IMG/VR virus record: IMGVR_UViG_3300043409_001952
Coordinates: 1-22,658 of that record
Source of the DNA: a virus
Strand: one strand, 5' to 3'
Length of the DNA stretch: 22,658 bases
The translations under genes were made by a program, and so were the position numbers. The notes beneath the pieces are model-generated. The model worked only from the letters and a program-made list of their open reading frames with translations, did not search any database and had not been told where the DNA came from. Shown here one piece after another: positions 1-7,835 of this stretch. Position 1 is the stretch's first letter. Every line of letters starts with the position of its first letter.

Positions 1-1857
1 ATCATGGATCGAACCAACACCGTGTATGAGTTCGTGGGGGTGACCGTCCTCGACTACTATGACCTCTATCGCAAGTTCACCTTCACAACTCAAGAGTCTT
101 ACAAGTTGGGACACATCGGCTTTGTTGAACTAGGTGAGGGGAAAATCTCATTCGAGAATTTCGGATCGATCACCGACTTCTACCGTCAAGATTTTCAGAA
201 GTTCATGGAGTACAATGTTCGAGATGTGGACATCGTCGTGGGGCTTGAGAACAAATTGCGCCTCATCGAACTCGCTTTGGGTCTTGCGTATTCAGCACGA
301 TGCAACTTGGGCGATGTGTTCTCGCAGGTACGCATGTGGGATACGATTATTTACAATTACCTCCTGCAACGAAAGATCGTCATTCCTCCTCGCATGAGAT
401 CCGAAAAGGACGAGCAGTTCGAGGGGGCATATGTGAAAGATCCCCAAATAGGCCAACATGAATGGGTGGTGGTGTTCGATTTGGACTCACTTTATCCAAT
501 GCTTTTAAGTATGGGAAATTTCTCTCCAGAAACTCTTGTGTCTAATCGATTGTCCTCCTTCGCCGTGAACGATTTAATTAAGGTCGGAAACTCTCCCGAC
601 CTAGAAGCGTTCCTCTCGATGAAGAAGGCAGAAAACCTCTGTGTTGCTGCCAACGGAACAACCTATCGTAAGGATATTCGAGGATTTCTTCCTGAACTGA
701 TAGACACGATGTACGCACAGCGAAAGCAAGACAAACAAACAATGTTGGAAGCCAAGAGGAGGTTCAAATCCCTGAGCATTGACGCTTCCGATGAGGAAAG
801 AGAAGAACTCAATAACAAAATTTCAAAGTACAGCGTGAGACAAATCACAAAGAAGGTGTGTTTGAATTCTGTATATGGGTCGTTGGGCAACCAATATTTC
901 CGTTACTACGACCTCGATTTAGCCGAGGCCGTTACGATGTCTGGACAACTCGCCATTCGGTGGATCGAAACCCATCTGAACCAATTCCTCAACAAAATCT
1001 GTAAAACCACAGAGGAAGATTATGTGATCGCCAGCGACACAGATTCTGTGATGGTCAGAATGTCTAAACTTGTGGCTCTGATCAACCCAGATAAAAGTCA
1101 GAAGAAGACCGTCGATTTCCTAGACAAATCGTGCAAGGAACTCCTGTTGCCGTTCATCGCCAAGAAATATGACGAACTAGCGAAGCGGATGAATGCGTAT
1201 GAGAACAAGATGTCTATGAAGCGAGAGACGATCTCGTCGAAGGGGATTTGGACTGCAAAGAAACGATACATGCTCGCCGTACACAAGGGCGAAGACGATG
1301 TGTATATGGAGAAGCCTGAACTCAAGATTACAGGGATCGAAACTGCACGATCATCGACTCCGCAGGTTGTCCGCAAGCATCTCAAGGAAGCCATTCGCAT
1401 CATTATGGTTGAGGACGAGACTGCTCTTCGTGCGTCCGTGCAAAAGTTCAAGGATGTCTTCATGGCTCTCCCCCCCGAACAGGTTGCGTTCCCTCGTGGG
1501 TGTAACGGTATGGACGAGTATGCCGACTATAGCGGCATCTACAAGAAGGCCACCCCTATTGCAGTCAAGGGAGCATTGATCTACAATCATTGGATTCACA
1601 AGAAGAAACTCGACAAGAAATATCCCCTCGTCCGCAATGGCGATAAGGTCAAGTTCGTCTACTTGAAGATGCCCAATCCTGTCAGAGAGAAGGTTATTGC
1701 CTTCACCACGATCATTCCTGAAGAGTTGTGCCTCAAGGATCATGTCGATTATGACACACAATTCGAAAAGACCTTTATAGATCCCCTAACTACTATTACC
1801 AATACCATTGGATGGAAGTTAGAAGAAATCACCACCTTGGAGGACTTGTTCTCATGA
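1..1857 (+). CDS. 43: Family B DNA polymerase, T4 gp43-like (5' end outside window)
   Basis: Replicative DNA polymerase of the phage replisome; this is the C-terminal part. Residues are numbered from the ATG at 4. An exonuclease III motif is visible (Y70-N-V-R-D74). Polymerase motif A is FDLDSLYP (158-165, D159), motif B is KKVCLNSVYG (283-292), and motif C is SDTDS (344-348) with both catalytic aspartates. The last residues (TTLEDLFS) fit the short hydrophobic tail that binds the sliding clamp in gp43. The frame is open through position 1. The first residues align with the middle of T4 gp43, so the ATG at 4 is internal. About 250 residues, with the N-terminal domain and exonuclease motifs I and II, should lie upstream. 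T4 gp43 has 898 residues; this one would be slightly shorter. The stop overlaps the next start (ATGA), as in a coupled operon. Confidence 0.96.
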   Translation: MMDRTNTVYEFVGVTVLDYYDLYRKFTFTTQESYKLGHIGFVELGEGKISFENFGSITDFYRQDFQKFMEYNVRDVDIVVGLENKLRLIELALGLAYSARCNLGDVFSQVRMWDTIIYNYLLQRKIVIPPRMRSEKDEQFEGAYVKDPQIGQHEWVVVFDLDSLYPMLLSMGNFSPETLVSNRLSSFAVNDLIKVGNSPDLEAFLSMKKAENLCVAANGTTYRKDIRGFLPELIDTMYAQRKQDKQTMLEAKRRFKSLSIDASDEEREELNNKISKYSVRQITKKVCLNSVYGSLGNQYFRYYDLDLAEAVTMSGQLAIRWIETHLNQFLNKICKTTEEDYVIASDTDSVMVRMSKLVALINPDKSQKKTVDFLDKSCKELLLPFIAKKYDELAKRMNAYENKMSMKRETISSKGIWTAKKRYMLAVHKGEDDVYMEKPELKITGIETARSSTPQVVRKHLKEAIRIIMVEDETALRASVQKFKDVFMALPPEQVAFPRGCNGMDEYADYSGIYKKATPIAVKGALIYNHWIHKKKLDKKYPLVRNGDKVKFVYLKMPNPVREKVIAFTTIIPEELCLKDHVDYDTQFEKTFIDPLTTITNTIGWKLEEITTLEDLFS

Positions 1858-2111
1858 TCGATCCCACAACACCACAAAAGTTTGCGCTCGTAGCGGTCAC
1901 TCTTCTCATCACTACCGCCGTAGGATGGTTCTATTGGAAAGTGATAGGACGTGAAGCATATGAAGAAAATCTCAAAATTCAAAAAAGCCAGCAGTCTTCC
2001 AAGAAGCCGCAGATAAAAACACAAACAGCCATGAGGGGCAAAGCGATTCGCAAAATTAATGCGGCAAACAAATCGACTCCCAAGAAGACGAAGTCCAAGA
2101 AGAGACGATAA
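1854..2111 (+). CDS. Small single-span membrane protein, position of T4 imm
   Basis: An 85-residue protein. I chose the ATG at 1854 because it overlaps the polymerase stop as ATGA; an upstream non-ATG start would only add residues shadowing the polymerase. Residues about 9-30 form one hydrophobic, likely membrane-spanning segment (ALVAVTLLITTAVGWFYW). The rest is soluble and very basic, ending KKTKSKKRR. The predicted topology is an inner-membrane anchor with a positively charged, probably cytoplasmic tail. No family is recognised. In T4 the gene directly after 43 is imm, a membrane protein of similar size that blocks DNA entry of superinfecting phage. The shared position and size suggest an analogous role, but I see no sequence similarity, and T4 Imm is thought to have two membrane segments. 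Confidence 0.75.
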   Translation: MIDPTTPQKFALVAVTLLITTAVGWFYWKVIGREAYEENLKIQKSQQSSKKPQIKTQTAMRGKAIRKINAANKSTPKKTKSKKRR

Positions 2112-2119
2112 ATATCTAC

Positions 2120-2860
2120 ATGGAACGCTTTAAGTCTTTCGCCTCAACCAAGATTCAGTACCCCCATGTCCACTTGTGTTTTGATGACCATGCGGTTTCG
2201 GATTGGTACACCGCACGGGAAGTTCTTCTGACTAAAAAAGCGAGGGCTGTGTTCTATGTGGATTCTTTCGATGAGTTGGGCGAGGACGATATCTACCAAC
2301 TCAAACTACTACGAGCAGACGGTCATGTTATAGGATGTCATGGCATGACTCATGTTGATGCCATCAAGTACACTCAGAAGCACAGCGTAGAAGAATACAT
2401 CGAGGACGAAGTGATCCCTGCCATGGAAGCGATGACTGAGGCTGGGTTCTCTCCGACCCATTTTGCCTTTCCACATTCTAGTTTTGATGAACCCCTATAC
2501 GAGGCGGTCTCGAAGTTGTTCTGTCATGTTCGTCTCCGTCCTGGGAGCGAAACGCATTACTTGTCCGACAAGCAAATGTTTGACCACAACACATCCCTAA
2601 AAAATCAACACAAGAAAACATATGAGTATCGAATACGCAACGGGGAGATGTCCGATGTTGTGGGGGAGATGACCGACAGACTGAAAACAGGTCACGGGAT
2701 CAATCTTGTATTTCACAATGTTCACCAAACAGGACTACCTAACCCCGAAGGATCTCATGTTGCTGATGGTGTCTTCATCACCCTCGATGAACTCACCACC
2801 ATCCTTGACGCTATCAATACATCGGGGGCTGTGTATGAAACATTTTCCACAGACTGCTGA
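2120..2860 (+). CDS. Polysaccharide deacetylase-like (NodB/CE4 fold) protein
   Basis: A 246-residue protein with the motif layout of carbohydrate esterase family 4, metal-dependent enzymes that remove acetyl groups from N-acetylated sugars. Motif 1 is CFDDH (20-24; family TFDDG), with D22/D23 as base and metal ligand. Motif 2 is CHGMTHVD (73-80), where H74 and H78 match the family H-(S/T)-x-x-H metal ligands. FAFPHSSFD (116-124) sits where motif 3 (RxPxG) is expected, and LVFHNVHQ near the C-terminus could supply the late histidine. No signal peptide is seen, so it acts in the cytoplasm or on a soluble precursor. It follows the small membrane protein by 8 nt and lies just before the uvsX promoter region. 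It may belong functionally with the glycan cassette beyond uvsX. The altered motifs 1 and 3 leave substrate and activity open. Confidence 0.82.
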   Translation: MERFKSFASTKIQYPHVHLCFDDHAVSDWYTAREVLLTKKARAVFYVDSFDELGEDDIYQLKLLRADGHVIGCHGMTHVDAIKYTQKHSVEEYIEDEVIPAMEAMTEAGFSPTHFAFPHSSFDEPLYEAVSKLFCHVRLRPGSETHYLSDKQMFDHNTSLKNQHKKTYEYRIRNGEMSDVVGEMTDRLKTGHGINLVFHNVHQTGLPNPEGSHVADGVFITLDELTTILDAINTSGAVYETFSTDC

Positions 2861-2876
2861 ATTGCCGTAAAATTTC

Positions 2877-2927
2877 TGTTGACACAAATCAACACCCACG
2901 ATAAGATACCCCGATCAACCAACACCC
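2877..2927 (+). repeat. Small hairpin and paired CAACACCC repeats in the uvsX leader
   Basis: TGTTGA (2877-2882) and TCAACA (2889-2894) form a 6 bp inverted repeat around CACAAA that overlaps the -35 element. CAACACCC occurs at 2890-2897 and again at 2920-2927, 30 bp apart and so close to three helical turns. The arrangement could be a protein-binding site; no known operator is recognised. Confidence 0.45.
2879..2907 (+). promoter_or_regulatory. Sigma70-like promoter before uvsX
   Basis: A perfect -35 TTGACA (2879-2884) is followed after 17 nt by TAAGAT (2902-2907), matching 4 of 6 bases of the -10 consensus. It lies in the 86 nt gap between the deacetylase and uvsX. A separate TATAAT (2932-2937) sits only 9 nt before the uvsX ATG. 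It has no -35 partner and would give an almost leaderless message. It could be the -10 of a middle-type promoter that uses an activator. Confidence 0.5.
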
Positions 2928-2946
2928 CTTTTATAATGAGAAAAAT

Positions 2947-3996
2947 ATGAGTTTTTTAAATGGTCTTGTGAAGAGTAGCGGCAACGAGTTTGCTAGCATA
3001 GTTACCGATGGAACCGAAGCAGATGTTACAGGGTTCGTTGACACAGGCTCATATGCCTTCAATGCCCTCGTCTCTGGCTCATTGAAGGGCGGGATCGCAA
3101 GCAATAAGATTATCGGCCTGTCGGGGGAATCGGCCACAGGAAAAACATATTTTGCTCTTGGGATTGCAGGTCAGTTCCTCCAAGACAATAAGGACGGAGT
3201 GATCCTGTACTTCGACACAGAACAAGCGGTGTCTTCGGACATGATAAAATCTCATGGTCTAAATCCTGCGAGGGTTGCTGTTTTTCCTGTTGCCACCGTG
3301 GAAGCGTTTCGTTTCCAACTACTCCAAGTCCTAGACAACTACAGCAAGTTGTCCAAAGCAGAGCAAAAGCCCATCATGGTCATTCTCGATTCGCTTGGGA
3401 TGTTGTCCACAAGCAAGGAGATGAACGACAGCACAGAGGGCAAGGAGACCCGTGACATGACTCGCAGTCAGGTCATCAAGGGAACATTCCGAACAATCAC
3501 CCTGAAGTTAGGCAAACACAGCATCCCTCTTATCGTGACCAACCACACATACACCAGTATGGGGATGTTCCCAACACAGATCCCATCAGGAGGTTCTGGT
3601 CTTCAGTATGCAGCCTCAACCATTATTATGCTTTCGAAAAAGAAGCACAAGGTCGATGATGAGGTGGTGGGTAGCATCATCCATTGCAAGACGTACAAGA
3701 GCCGATTGACCAAAGAGAATCGTCAGGTGGATGTCCTTCTGAACTACGACACAGGACTCGACCGCTACTATGGTCTCGTGGAACTTGGACTTTCTCATGG
3801 AATCTTCAAGAAGGTGTCCAACAAAATCCAATTCCCAAACGGGACAACGGCATTCGAAGGTCATGTGATCAAAAACCCAAAGAAGTTCTTCACCGATGAT
3901 GTTCTCAAGTCTCTTGAAGAGGCAGCAGAAAAAGAGTTCAAATATGGTGGAGGAGAAGATCCCATCACCGATTCTATTGAGGAGGAAAAAGAATGA
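2947..3996 (+). CDS. uvsX: UvsX, RecA-like recombinase
   Basis: A 349-residue RecA-family strand-exchange protein, used by T4-like phages for recombination-dependent replication and repair. Walker A is GESATGKT (60-67). Walker B is IMVILDSLG (143-151, with D148). ILYFDTEQA (87-95) corresponds to the conserved FIDTE-type segment, and IPSGGSGLQYAAS carries the glycine-rich L2-like loop. The C-terminal tail is acidic (EEEKE), as in many RecA proteins. T4 UvsX has about 390 residues, so this is somewhat compact but complete. No intein interrupts it. The ribosome-binding site is weak (TGAG just upstream). The stop overlaps the next start by ATGA, which ties the downstream glycosyltransferase to uvsX translation. 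As in T4, the gene lies downstream of 43 and upstream of 41, though here with a long insert before 41. Confidence 0.95.
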   Translation: MSFLNGLVKSSGNEFASIVTDGTEADVTGFVDTGSYAFNALVSGSLKGGIASNKIIGLSGESATGKTYFALGIAGQFLQDNKDGVILYFDTEQAVSSDMIKSHGLNPARVAVFPVATVEAFRFQLLQVLDNYSKLSKAEQKPIMVILDSLGMLSTSKEMNDSTEGKETRDMTRSQVIKGTFRTITLKLGKHSIPLIVTNHTYTSMGMFPTQIPSGGSGLQYAASTIIMLSKKKHKVDDEVVGSIIHCKTYKSRLTKENRQVDVLLNYDTGLDRYYGLVELGLSHGIFKKVSNKIQFPNGTTAFEGHVIKNPKKFFTDDVLKSLEEAAEKEFKYGGGEDPITDSIEEEKE

Positions 3997-4778
3997 GTCG
4001 CCTAGTTGTCAAATTTCCTACACGGGGAAGACCCGATAAATTCATCTCAACCTTAGATCGCTATGTAAACTTCGCATCAGGTATGCAGGATGTTCAGTTT
4101 GTGATCTCCATGGATCATGACGATGCAAGTATGAACAATCAGAATATGATTTCCCATCTCACTAGAATGCGGAATCAGTTGGAGAACCGAGTTCATTTTG
4201 CATACGGCTCATCGAAATCCAAAATTGAGGCTTGCAACGCCAACATTGATATGGTTAAGAGACTCAATCCCGACATCATCCTACTTGCATCGGATGATAT
4301 GCTCCCTATTGTTTCGGGGTATGATGACATCATCTGCAAGACGATGGGAAAACATTTTCCAAATACAGACGGAGTTCTCCACTTCAACGATGGCTTCTCA
4401 GGCGCAGAAAAACTGATCACCTTGAGCATCCTTGGGCGCAAATATTTCGAGCGATTTGGATACATTTATCACCCAGAGTACAAGAGCGTATTCTCTGACG
4501 ATGAGTTCACTCAGGTTGCACGACTCCTGAACAAGGTGGTCTATATCGATCATTGCATCATTCAGCATCAATGGGTGGGTATTCCGTATGTCAAGGCAGC
4601 ACGGGGAGAAATCCGCCCCGAAGAACTGCAACGAGATGCTCTCCACGAAAGGAACGAAGACCAAGAGATGTATAACCACGACAAGGAAGTCTTCGAACGC
4701 CACAAAGAAAATAACTTCGGCATTCAAACACAAGCAACAAAGGAACAAGAACATGCGACCATGGCGACCAACTCATAA
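3993..4778 (+). CDS. GT-A-like glycosyltransferase, first gene of the glycan cassette
   Basis: A 261-residue protein that begins inside the uvsX stop (ATGA). The N-terminus VVKFPTRGRP (5-14) looks like the first strand of GT-A glycosyltransferases. A candidate nucleotide-sugar/metal motif is ASDDM (99-103), after the strand DIILL. SDDEF (168-172) is a plausible acceptor-side acidic motif, and QHQW (191-194) resembles the late histidine of GT2 enzymes. Residues after about 200 are charged and low in hydrophobicity, probably a flexible tail. No membrane segment is seen, so it would act in the cytoplasm on a nucleotide sugar and an unknown acceptor. Its last 26 nt overlap the next gene in another frame. 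Family level is probable; sugar and acceptor are unknown. Confidence 0.72.
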   Translation: MSRLVVKFPTRGRPDKFISTLDRYVNFASGMQDVQFVISMDHDDASMNNQNMISHLTRMRNQLENRVHFAYGSSKSKIEACNANIDMVKRLNPDIILLASDDMLPIVSGYDDIICKTMGKHFPNTDGVLHFNDGFSGAEKLITLSILGRKYFERFGYIYHPEYKSVFSDDEFTQVARLLNKVVYIDHCIIQHQWVGIPYVKAARGEIRPEELQRDALHERNEDQEMYNHDKEVFERHKENNFGIQTQATKEQEHATMATNS

Positions 4779-5352
4779 ACTATCGATCCTAATTCCATCA
4801 ATCGACGAACGCAAGAATGTGTTGGCTGAGTTGATGGGTGCGTTACGCCCACAAAAAACTGACAATGTCGAGTTCCTCGTTATGAGTGACAATCGGCAGA
4901 TGTCTATTGGGCAGAAGAGAAATATGCTTCTTGGCCAGTCTCATGGTGAATATGTCGCCTTCGTGGATGATGATGACATGGTTCCATCTGACTATGTGAA
5001 GCGGATTATTGAGGCAGTTGCTCATGGCAACCCCGACTGTGCGTCCCTCAAAGGAGAGATTGTTTTCTCCGATGGCTACAGTCGCCCGTTCATCCATTCT
5101 CTACGCTATGACAAGTGGGTAGACGATCATGAGGGCAAGGTTTACTACCGACCACCGAACCATCTGAATGCGATTCGTCGTGATTTGGCTGTTCAGGTGA
5201 AGTTTCCAGCACTCAACAGCGGAGAAGATCGGTACTTCTCGCATCACATTCGTCCACTCCTGAAGAAGGAAGCATGGATCGAGGGAACGCTCTATCAATA
5301 TCGCTGTCGCAAGACCTTCGAAGAGACACACAACAATCAGGTGGTACGATGA
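4753..5352 (+). CDS. GT2-family glycosyltransferase
   Basis: A 199-residue GT-A protein. The ATG at 4753 is preferred because AAGGAACAAG gives a ribosome-binding site just upstream; the longer frame from 4588 would run deep inside the previous gene. The first beta strand is LSILIPSIDER (10-20). After VAF comes DDDD (72-75), which contains the DXD motif that binds the metal and nucleotide sugar. SGEDRYF (156-162) is the ED motif that usually carries the catalytic base in inverting GT2 enzymes. It is short for GT2 (often 250-300), yet the core motifs are present. It is a clear paralogue of the enzyme at 11418-12062: both have a (S/M)DN..MSIG segment before the aspartate run. The stop overlaps the next start by ATGA. 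The sugar is not predictable. Confidence 0.88.
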   Translation: MRPWRPTHKLSILIPSIDERKNVLAELMGALRPQKTDNVEFLVMSDNRQMSIGQKRNMLLGQSHGEYVAFVDDDDMVPSDYVKRIIEAVAHGNPDCASLKGEIVFSDGYSRPFIHSLRYDKWVDDHEGKVYYRPPNHLNAIRRDLAVQVKFPALNSGEDRYFSHHIRPLLKKEAWIEGTLYQYRCRKTFEETHNNQVVR

Positions 5353-6254
5353 AAGTATGTGTAACGGGGGGAGCAGGGTACATTGGTTCGCATCTTGTAT
5401 CTGCTCTAAATCAAGAAGGGCATGAGGTCATCGTCGTAGATAATCTAGAGAATGGAATGAAAATTCATCCTAACTGCCGTTTCTTTTCTCATGATGTTCG
5501 AGAGATCGATCAGATAGAAGACAAACTCGAAGGGACAGAAGTCTTCTTCCATCTCGCTGCCAACAAGAACGCAACCTCGAAAGACTACTACGACATGGTC
5601 TCTACAAATGTCGGTGGGACAACCGCTGTCTTGGAAGTTGCGAAGAGGGTTGGGGCGAGGCGACTTGTGTTCTCCTCCTCTGCGGCTGTCTACTCTGAGA
5701 AGGTTTGTGGTGGAGGACTTGCGTTTGAGAGTGGATCCGTCCAAGGGCAACCACAAAACATCTACGGTGTCAGTAAGTTGTTGGCAGAAAGCGTCTGCAA
5801 CTTCATGAATGATGCCAAGTTCTCAACGATATGTCTCCGATACTTCAATGTGTGGGGAGGGGAGTACTCAAAGAATCACTCACCCACCGCTGTTCGCTCT
5901 GCCATCGAGAATTTCGTTCTACGCATGGAGACATCCCAACCTATCACCATCTATGGTAACGGGACATCAGTCCGTGATTATGTCCATGTGGATGATGTTG
6001 TTGATGCCAATCTTTTGGCAATGAGTCATGTGAAAAACTTTGACGGTGACAACTGTTTCAATGTTTGTACGGGAACAAAAACATCGGTTCTTGAATTGGC
6101 TCAGTTGGTCTGTGGAAAAGACTATCCAATCGTCTCACTACCTGAGCGAGAAAACGAACTCAAATGTAGCGTGGGAGCATCAACACTATCAGAGGTACGA
6201 CTTCGGTTCAAGGCGAAGCGGAACATTCAAGAACTATCAACTGTCCATACATAA
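5349..6254 (+). CDS. NAD-dependent sugar epimerase/dehydratase (extended SDR)
   Basis: A 301-residue Rossmann-fold protein of the GalE/RfbB/WcaG group that modifies nucleotide-linked sugars. The NAD-binding motif is GGAGYIG (7-13), the loop VVDNLENG (29-36) contacts the adenosine ribose, and HLAANKN (68-74) is the NNAG-like strand. The catalytic triad is visible as VFSSS (107-111) with Y139 and K143 in YGVSK. RYFNVWG follows, as in UDP-glucose 4-epimerases. The start at 5349 overlaps the previous stop (ATGA); an earlier in-frame start at 5274 would overlap a conserved gene. It probably supplies an epimerised or dehydrated sugar to the surrounding transferases. Which of epimerase, 4,6-dehydratase or reductase it is cannot be decided from motifs. 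Confidence 0.9.
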   Translation: MKVCVTGGAGYIGSHLVSALNQEGHEVIVVDNLENGMKIHPNCRFFSHDVREIDQIEDKLEGTEVFFHLAANKNATSKDYYDMVSTNVGGTTAVLEVAKRVGARRLVFSSSAAVYSEKVCGGGLAFESGSVQGQPQNIYGVSKLLAESVCNFMNDAKFSTICLRYFNVWGGEYSKNHSPTAVRSAIENFVLRMETSQPITIYGNGTSVRDYVHVDDVVDANLLAMSHVKNFDGDNCFNVCTGTKTSVLELAQLVCGKDYPIVSLPERENELKCSVGASTLSEVRLRFKAKRNIQELSTVHT

Positions 6255-6273
6255 GAGCAGAGGAGTTTATATT

Positions 6274-6942
6274 ATGAAGGTTATTTCATTTGGTCTGTGG
6301 GGCAACGATCCCCGATATATTGATGGGGCAGAATCCAATGTGCTGTTGGCACGACAATTTTACCCAGGATGGAAGTGTTGGTTCTTTTGCGATCAAACTG
6401 TTCCACAAGAAACCCTCAATATTCTATCACAACAATCTGACTGTCGTGTCATAATTGCGGATAGCACGAAGGAACGACAACACCGTTTGTTTTGGCGGTT
6501 TTGGGCGGCATCCTACCCTGAAGTGGAAGTTATGATCATTCGGGACACAGACTCCCGTATTGGTCAGCGTGAGCAGATGGCAGTCAACGATTGGCTATCT
6601 CGTGGAACAGGATTCCACATCATGCGAGACAATCCTCAACACAACGTACCAATTTGTGGTGGTATGTGGGGATGCAAAACCGATAGGTTGCGAAACATCC
6701 GTCAATTGATCGACAACTATTACGATGCGGATCTAGACAAAGAGGTTCGTTTCGGGGTAGACCAAGACTTTCTCATGGCAACAGTTTGGGCAATGACACA
6801 GAGCGATCGCACCGAGCATGACGAGTTCTTCGCCAAGAAGCCGTTCCCACACATTCCCCGCCAGGAGAAGTACTATGTCGGTCGTGCGTTCGGAACCACT
6901 TGCTCTGACTTCACACAACACACCAAGAAACTACCGAGATAA
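6274..6942 (+). CDS. Putative glycosyltransferase with DTD motif
   Basis: A 222-residue protein. The ATG at 6274 is preceded by a good ribosome-binding site (GGAG, spacing about 8); the longer frame from 6040 lies within the epimerase gene. The N-terminal strand VISFGLWG (3-10) and the later IIRDTDSRI (88-96) fit a GT-A fold in which D91-T-D93 is the metal/nucleotide-sugar DXD motif. The run NVPICGGMWG in the middle is also typical of such phage and capsule proteins. There is no membrane segment or signal peptide. It begins 19 nt after the epimerase and ends 3 nt before the next gene. I do not recognise a named family. It resembles, by general layout only, 'hypothetical' DXD proteins in surface-polysaccharide loci. 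Confidence 0.7.
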   Translation: MKVISFGLWGNDPRYIDGAESNVLLARQFYPGWKCWFFCDQTVPQETLNILSQQSDCRVIIADSTKERQHRLFWRFWAASYPEVEVMIIRDTDSRIGQREQMAVNDWLSRGTGFHIMRDNPQHNVPICGGMWGCKTDRLRNIRQLIDNYYDADLDKEVRFGVDQDFLMATVWAMTQSDRTEHDEFFAKKPFPHIPRQEKYYVGRAFGTTCSDFTQHTKKLPR

Positions 6943-6945
6943 ATC

Positions 6946-7809
6946 ATGAAATCAGATAAAATCATCTTCACTTGCTCTGAGCAGTTCAGCCCCTTTTGGA
7001 ACTTGCAATCGCAGATTTGGAAGACCAAGATGGGTATCGAGCCTGTCCTCCTGCTGTTTGGTAAGAAGGAGAACACGAATGTCTCCGAGGAGTTTGGTAA
7101 GGTGCACGAGATGGAGACTGACAGCAGCGTTCCTGCCATCCTTCAGGTGACCATGTCGAAGTTTATCTTCCCATCAGTCGAACCTGAAACCACATGGATG
7201 ATCGGGGACATCGACATGCTCCCGCTACAGACAAACTACTTCACCAAGCGAATCGAAAGCATTCCAAGTGATGACAACGCTTATGCTCACCTTAATTTCT
7301 GTGGCATCTCGCAGAGTATGGGTAGGAATCCGAAGGATTTCTTCTCTGTTGGTAGTCAGACAACGGGTGGGGTGAATCTACCTGGGCATTATCATATCGC
7401 CAAGGGCAAGTTGTATGGTAACCTCTTTGCACAGAACAGAACTATTGGTGATGTCGTTCGCTTTATGGTAGAATCAAAGCGGTATGGAATGTTTGATCCT
7501 GCCGTACAGAAGTACATCGGGCTTGACCCGACCATACACGGTAGTCATTGGTGTGCCGAAGAGGACTACACAAGCGAGATTCTTGCTGCAAAGGTGAAGA
7601 GCAACGAGATCCTACTTCACGGAATATGCTACGACAACCGCAACGAGCGAGTTGACCGTGCAGTGTGGAACCCAAAGACGAGGTCATATGCATTCGATCC
7701 CAATCGTTTGATCGGGGGTCAGTATGTTGACATCCATTGCCATCGTCCCTATCATGAGCAGGAAGATGCCCTGAAGACCATCCTCAAAATGGCTAACATG
7801 ATCCAATAA
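6946..7809 (+). CDS. GT-A-like glycosyltransferase, first of a tandem pair
   Basis: A 287-residue protein with TWMIGDIDMLPLQ (83-95), where D88-I-D90 is a likely DXD metal-binding motif. WCAEEDYTSE further on is an acidic motif that could hold the acceptor-activating base. The N-terminal strand DKIIF (4-8) and the phrase IEPVLLLFGKKENT (31-44) recur almost unchanged in the next gene, so the two are paralogues from a tandem duplication. Both keep the DXD, the WCA-E-(D/N)-YTS motif and the C-terminal YVDIHCHRPY or YIDMHCSVPF segment. It lies 3 nt after the previous stop. No membrane segment is seen. Function as a sugar transferase is inferred from the DXD motif and the neighbourhood. Confidence 0.72.
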   Translation: MKSDKIIFTCSEQFSPFWNLQSQIWKTKMGIEPVLLLFGKKENTNVSEEFGKVHEMETDSSVPAILQVTMSKFIFPSVEPETTWMIGDIDMLPLQTNYFTKRIESIPSDDNAYAHLNFCGISQSMGRNPKDFFSVGSQTTGGVNLPGHYHIAKGKLYGNLFAQNRTIGDVVRFMVESKRYGMFDPAVQKYIGLDPTIHGSHWCAEEDYTSEILAAKVKSNEILLHGICYDNRNERVDRAVWNPKTRSYAFDPNRLIGGQYVDIHCHRPYHEQEDALKTILKMANMIQ

Positions 7810-7812
7810 AAG

Positions 7813-7835
7813 ATACACAATAAAGAATACACAAT
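7813..7835 (+). repeat. Short tandem repeat between the paralogous transferase genes
   Basis: ATACACAAT occurs at 7813-7821 and 7827-7835 as part of a 14 bp tandem unit (ATACACAATAAAGA, then ATACACAATGAAAA). The second copy contains the ATG of the downstream gene. The repeat lies exactly at the junction of the duplicated genes and may be a remnant of the duplication. It leaves the downstream gene without a clear Shine-Dalgarno sequence. Confidence 0.7.

Noticed and set aside
1-12. The ATG at position 4 as the true start of a split or short polymerase
   Set aside because: The frame is open to the window edge, and the residues around it align with the middle of T4 gp43. A cut by the window edge explains it without a split gene.
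1098-1761. Antisense frames opposite the polymerase and other genes
   Set aside because: All sizeable minus-strand frames lie opposite well-supported genes, show no recognisable motifs and lack ribosome-binding sites. They are shadows of codon bias.
2107-2114. GATAAATA as a late promoter for the deacetylase
   Set aside because: It overlaps the stop codon of the membrane protein and lies so close to the ATG at 2120 that the message would have no leader. One mismatch to an 8-mer is expected by chance.
4588-4752. Longer N-terminus for the GT2 enzyme starting at 4588
   Set aside because: The extension lies in another frame of the previous gene, has no GT2 features, and the ATG at 4753 has a good ribosome-binding site.
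6040-6273. Longer N-terminus for the DTD transferase starting at 6040
   Set aside because: This part overlaps the conserved C-terminus of the epimerase, and the ATG at 6274 has a clear GGAG site.
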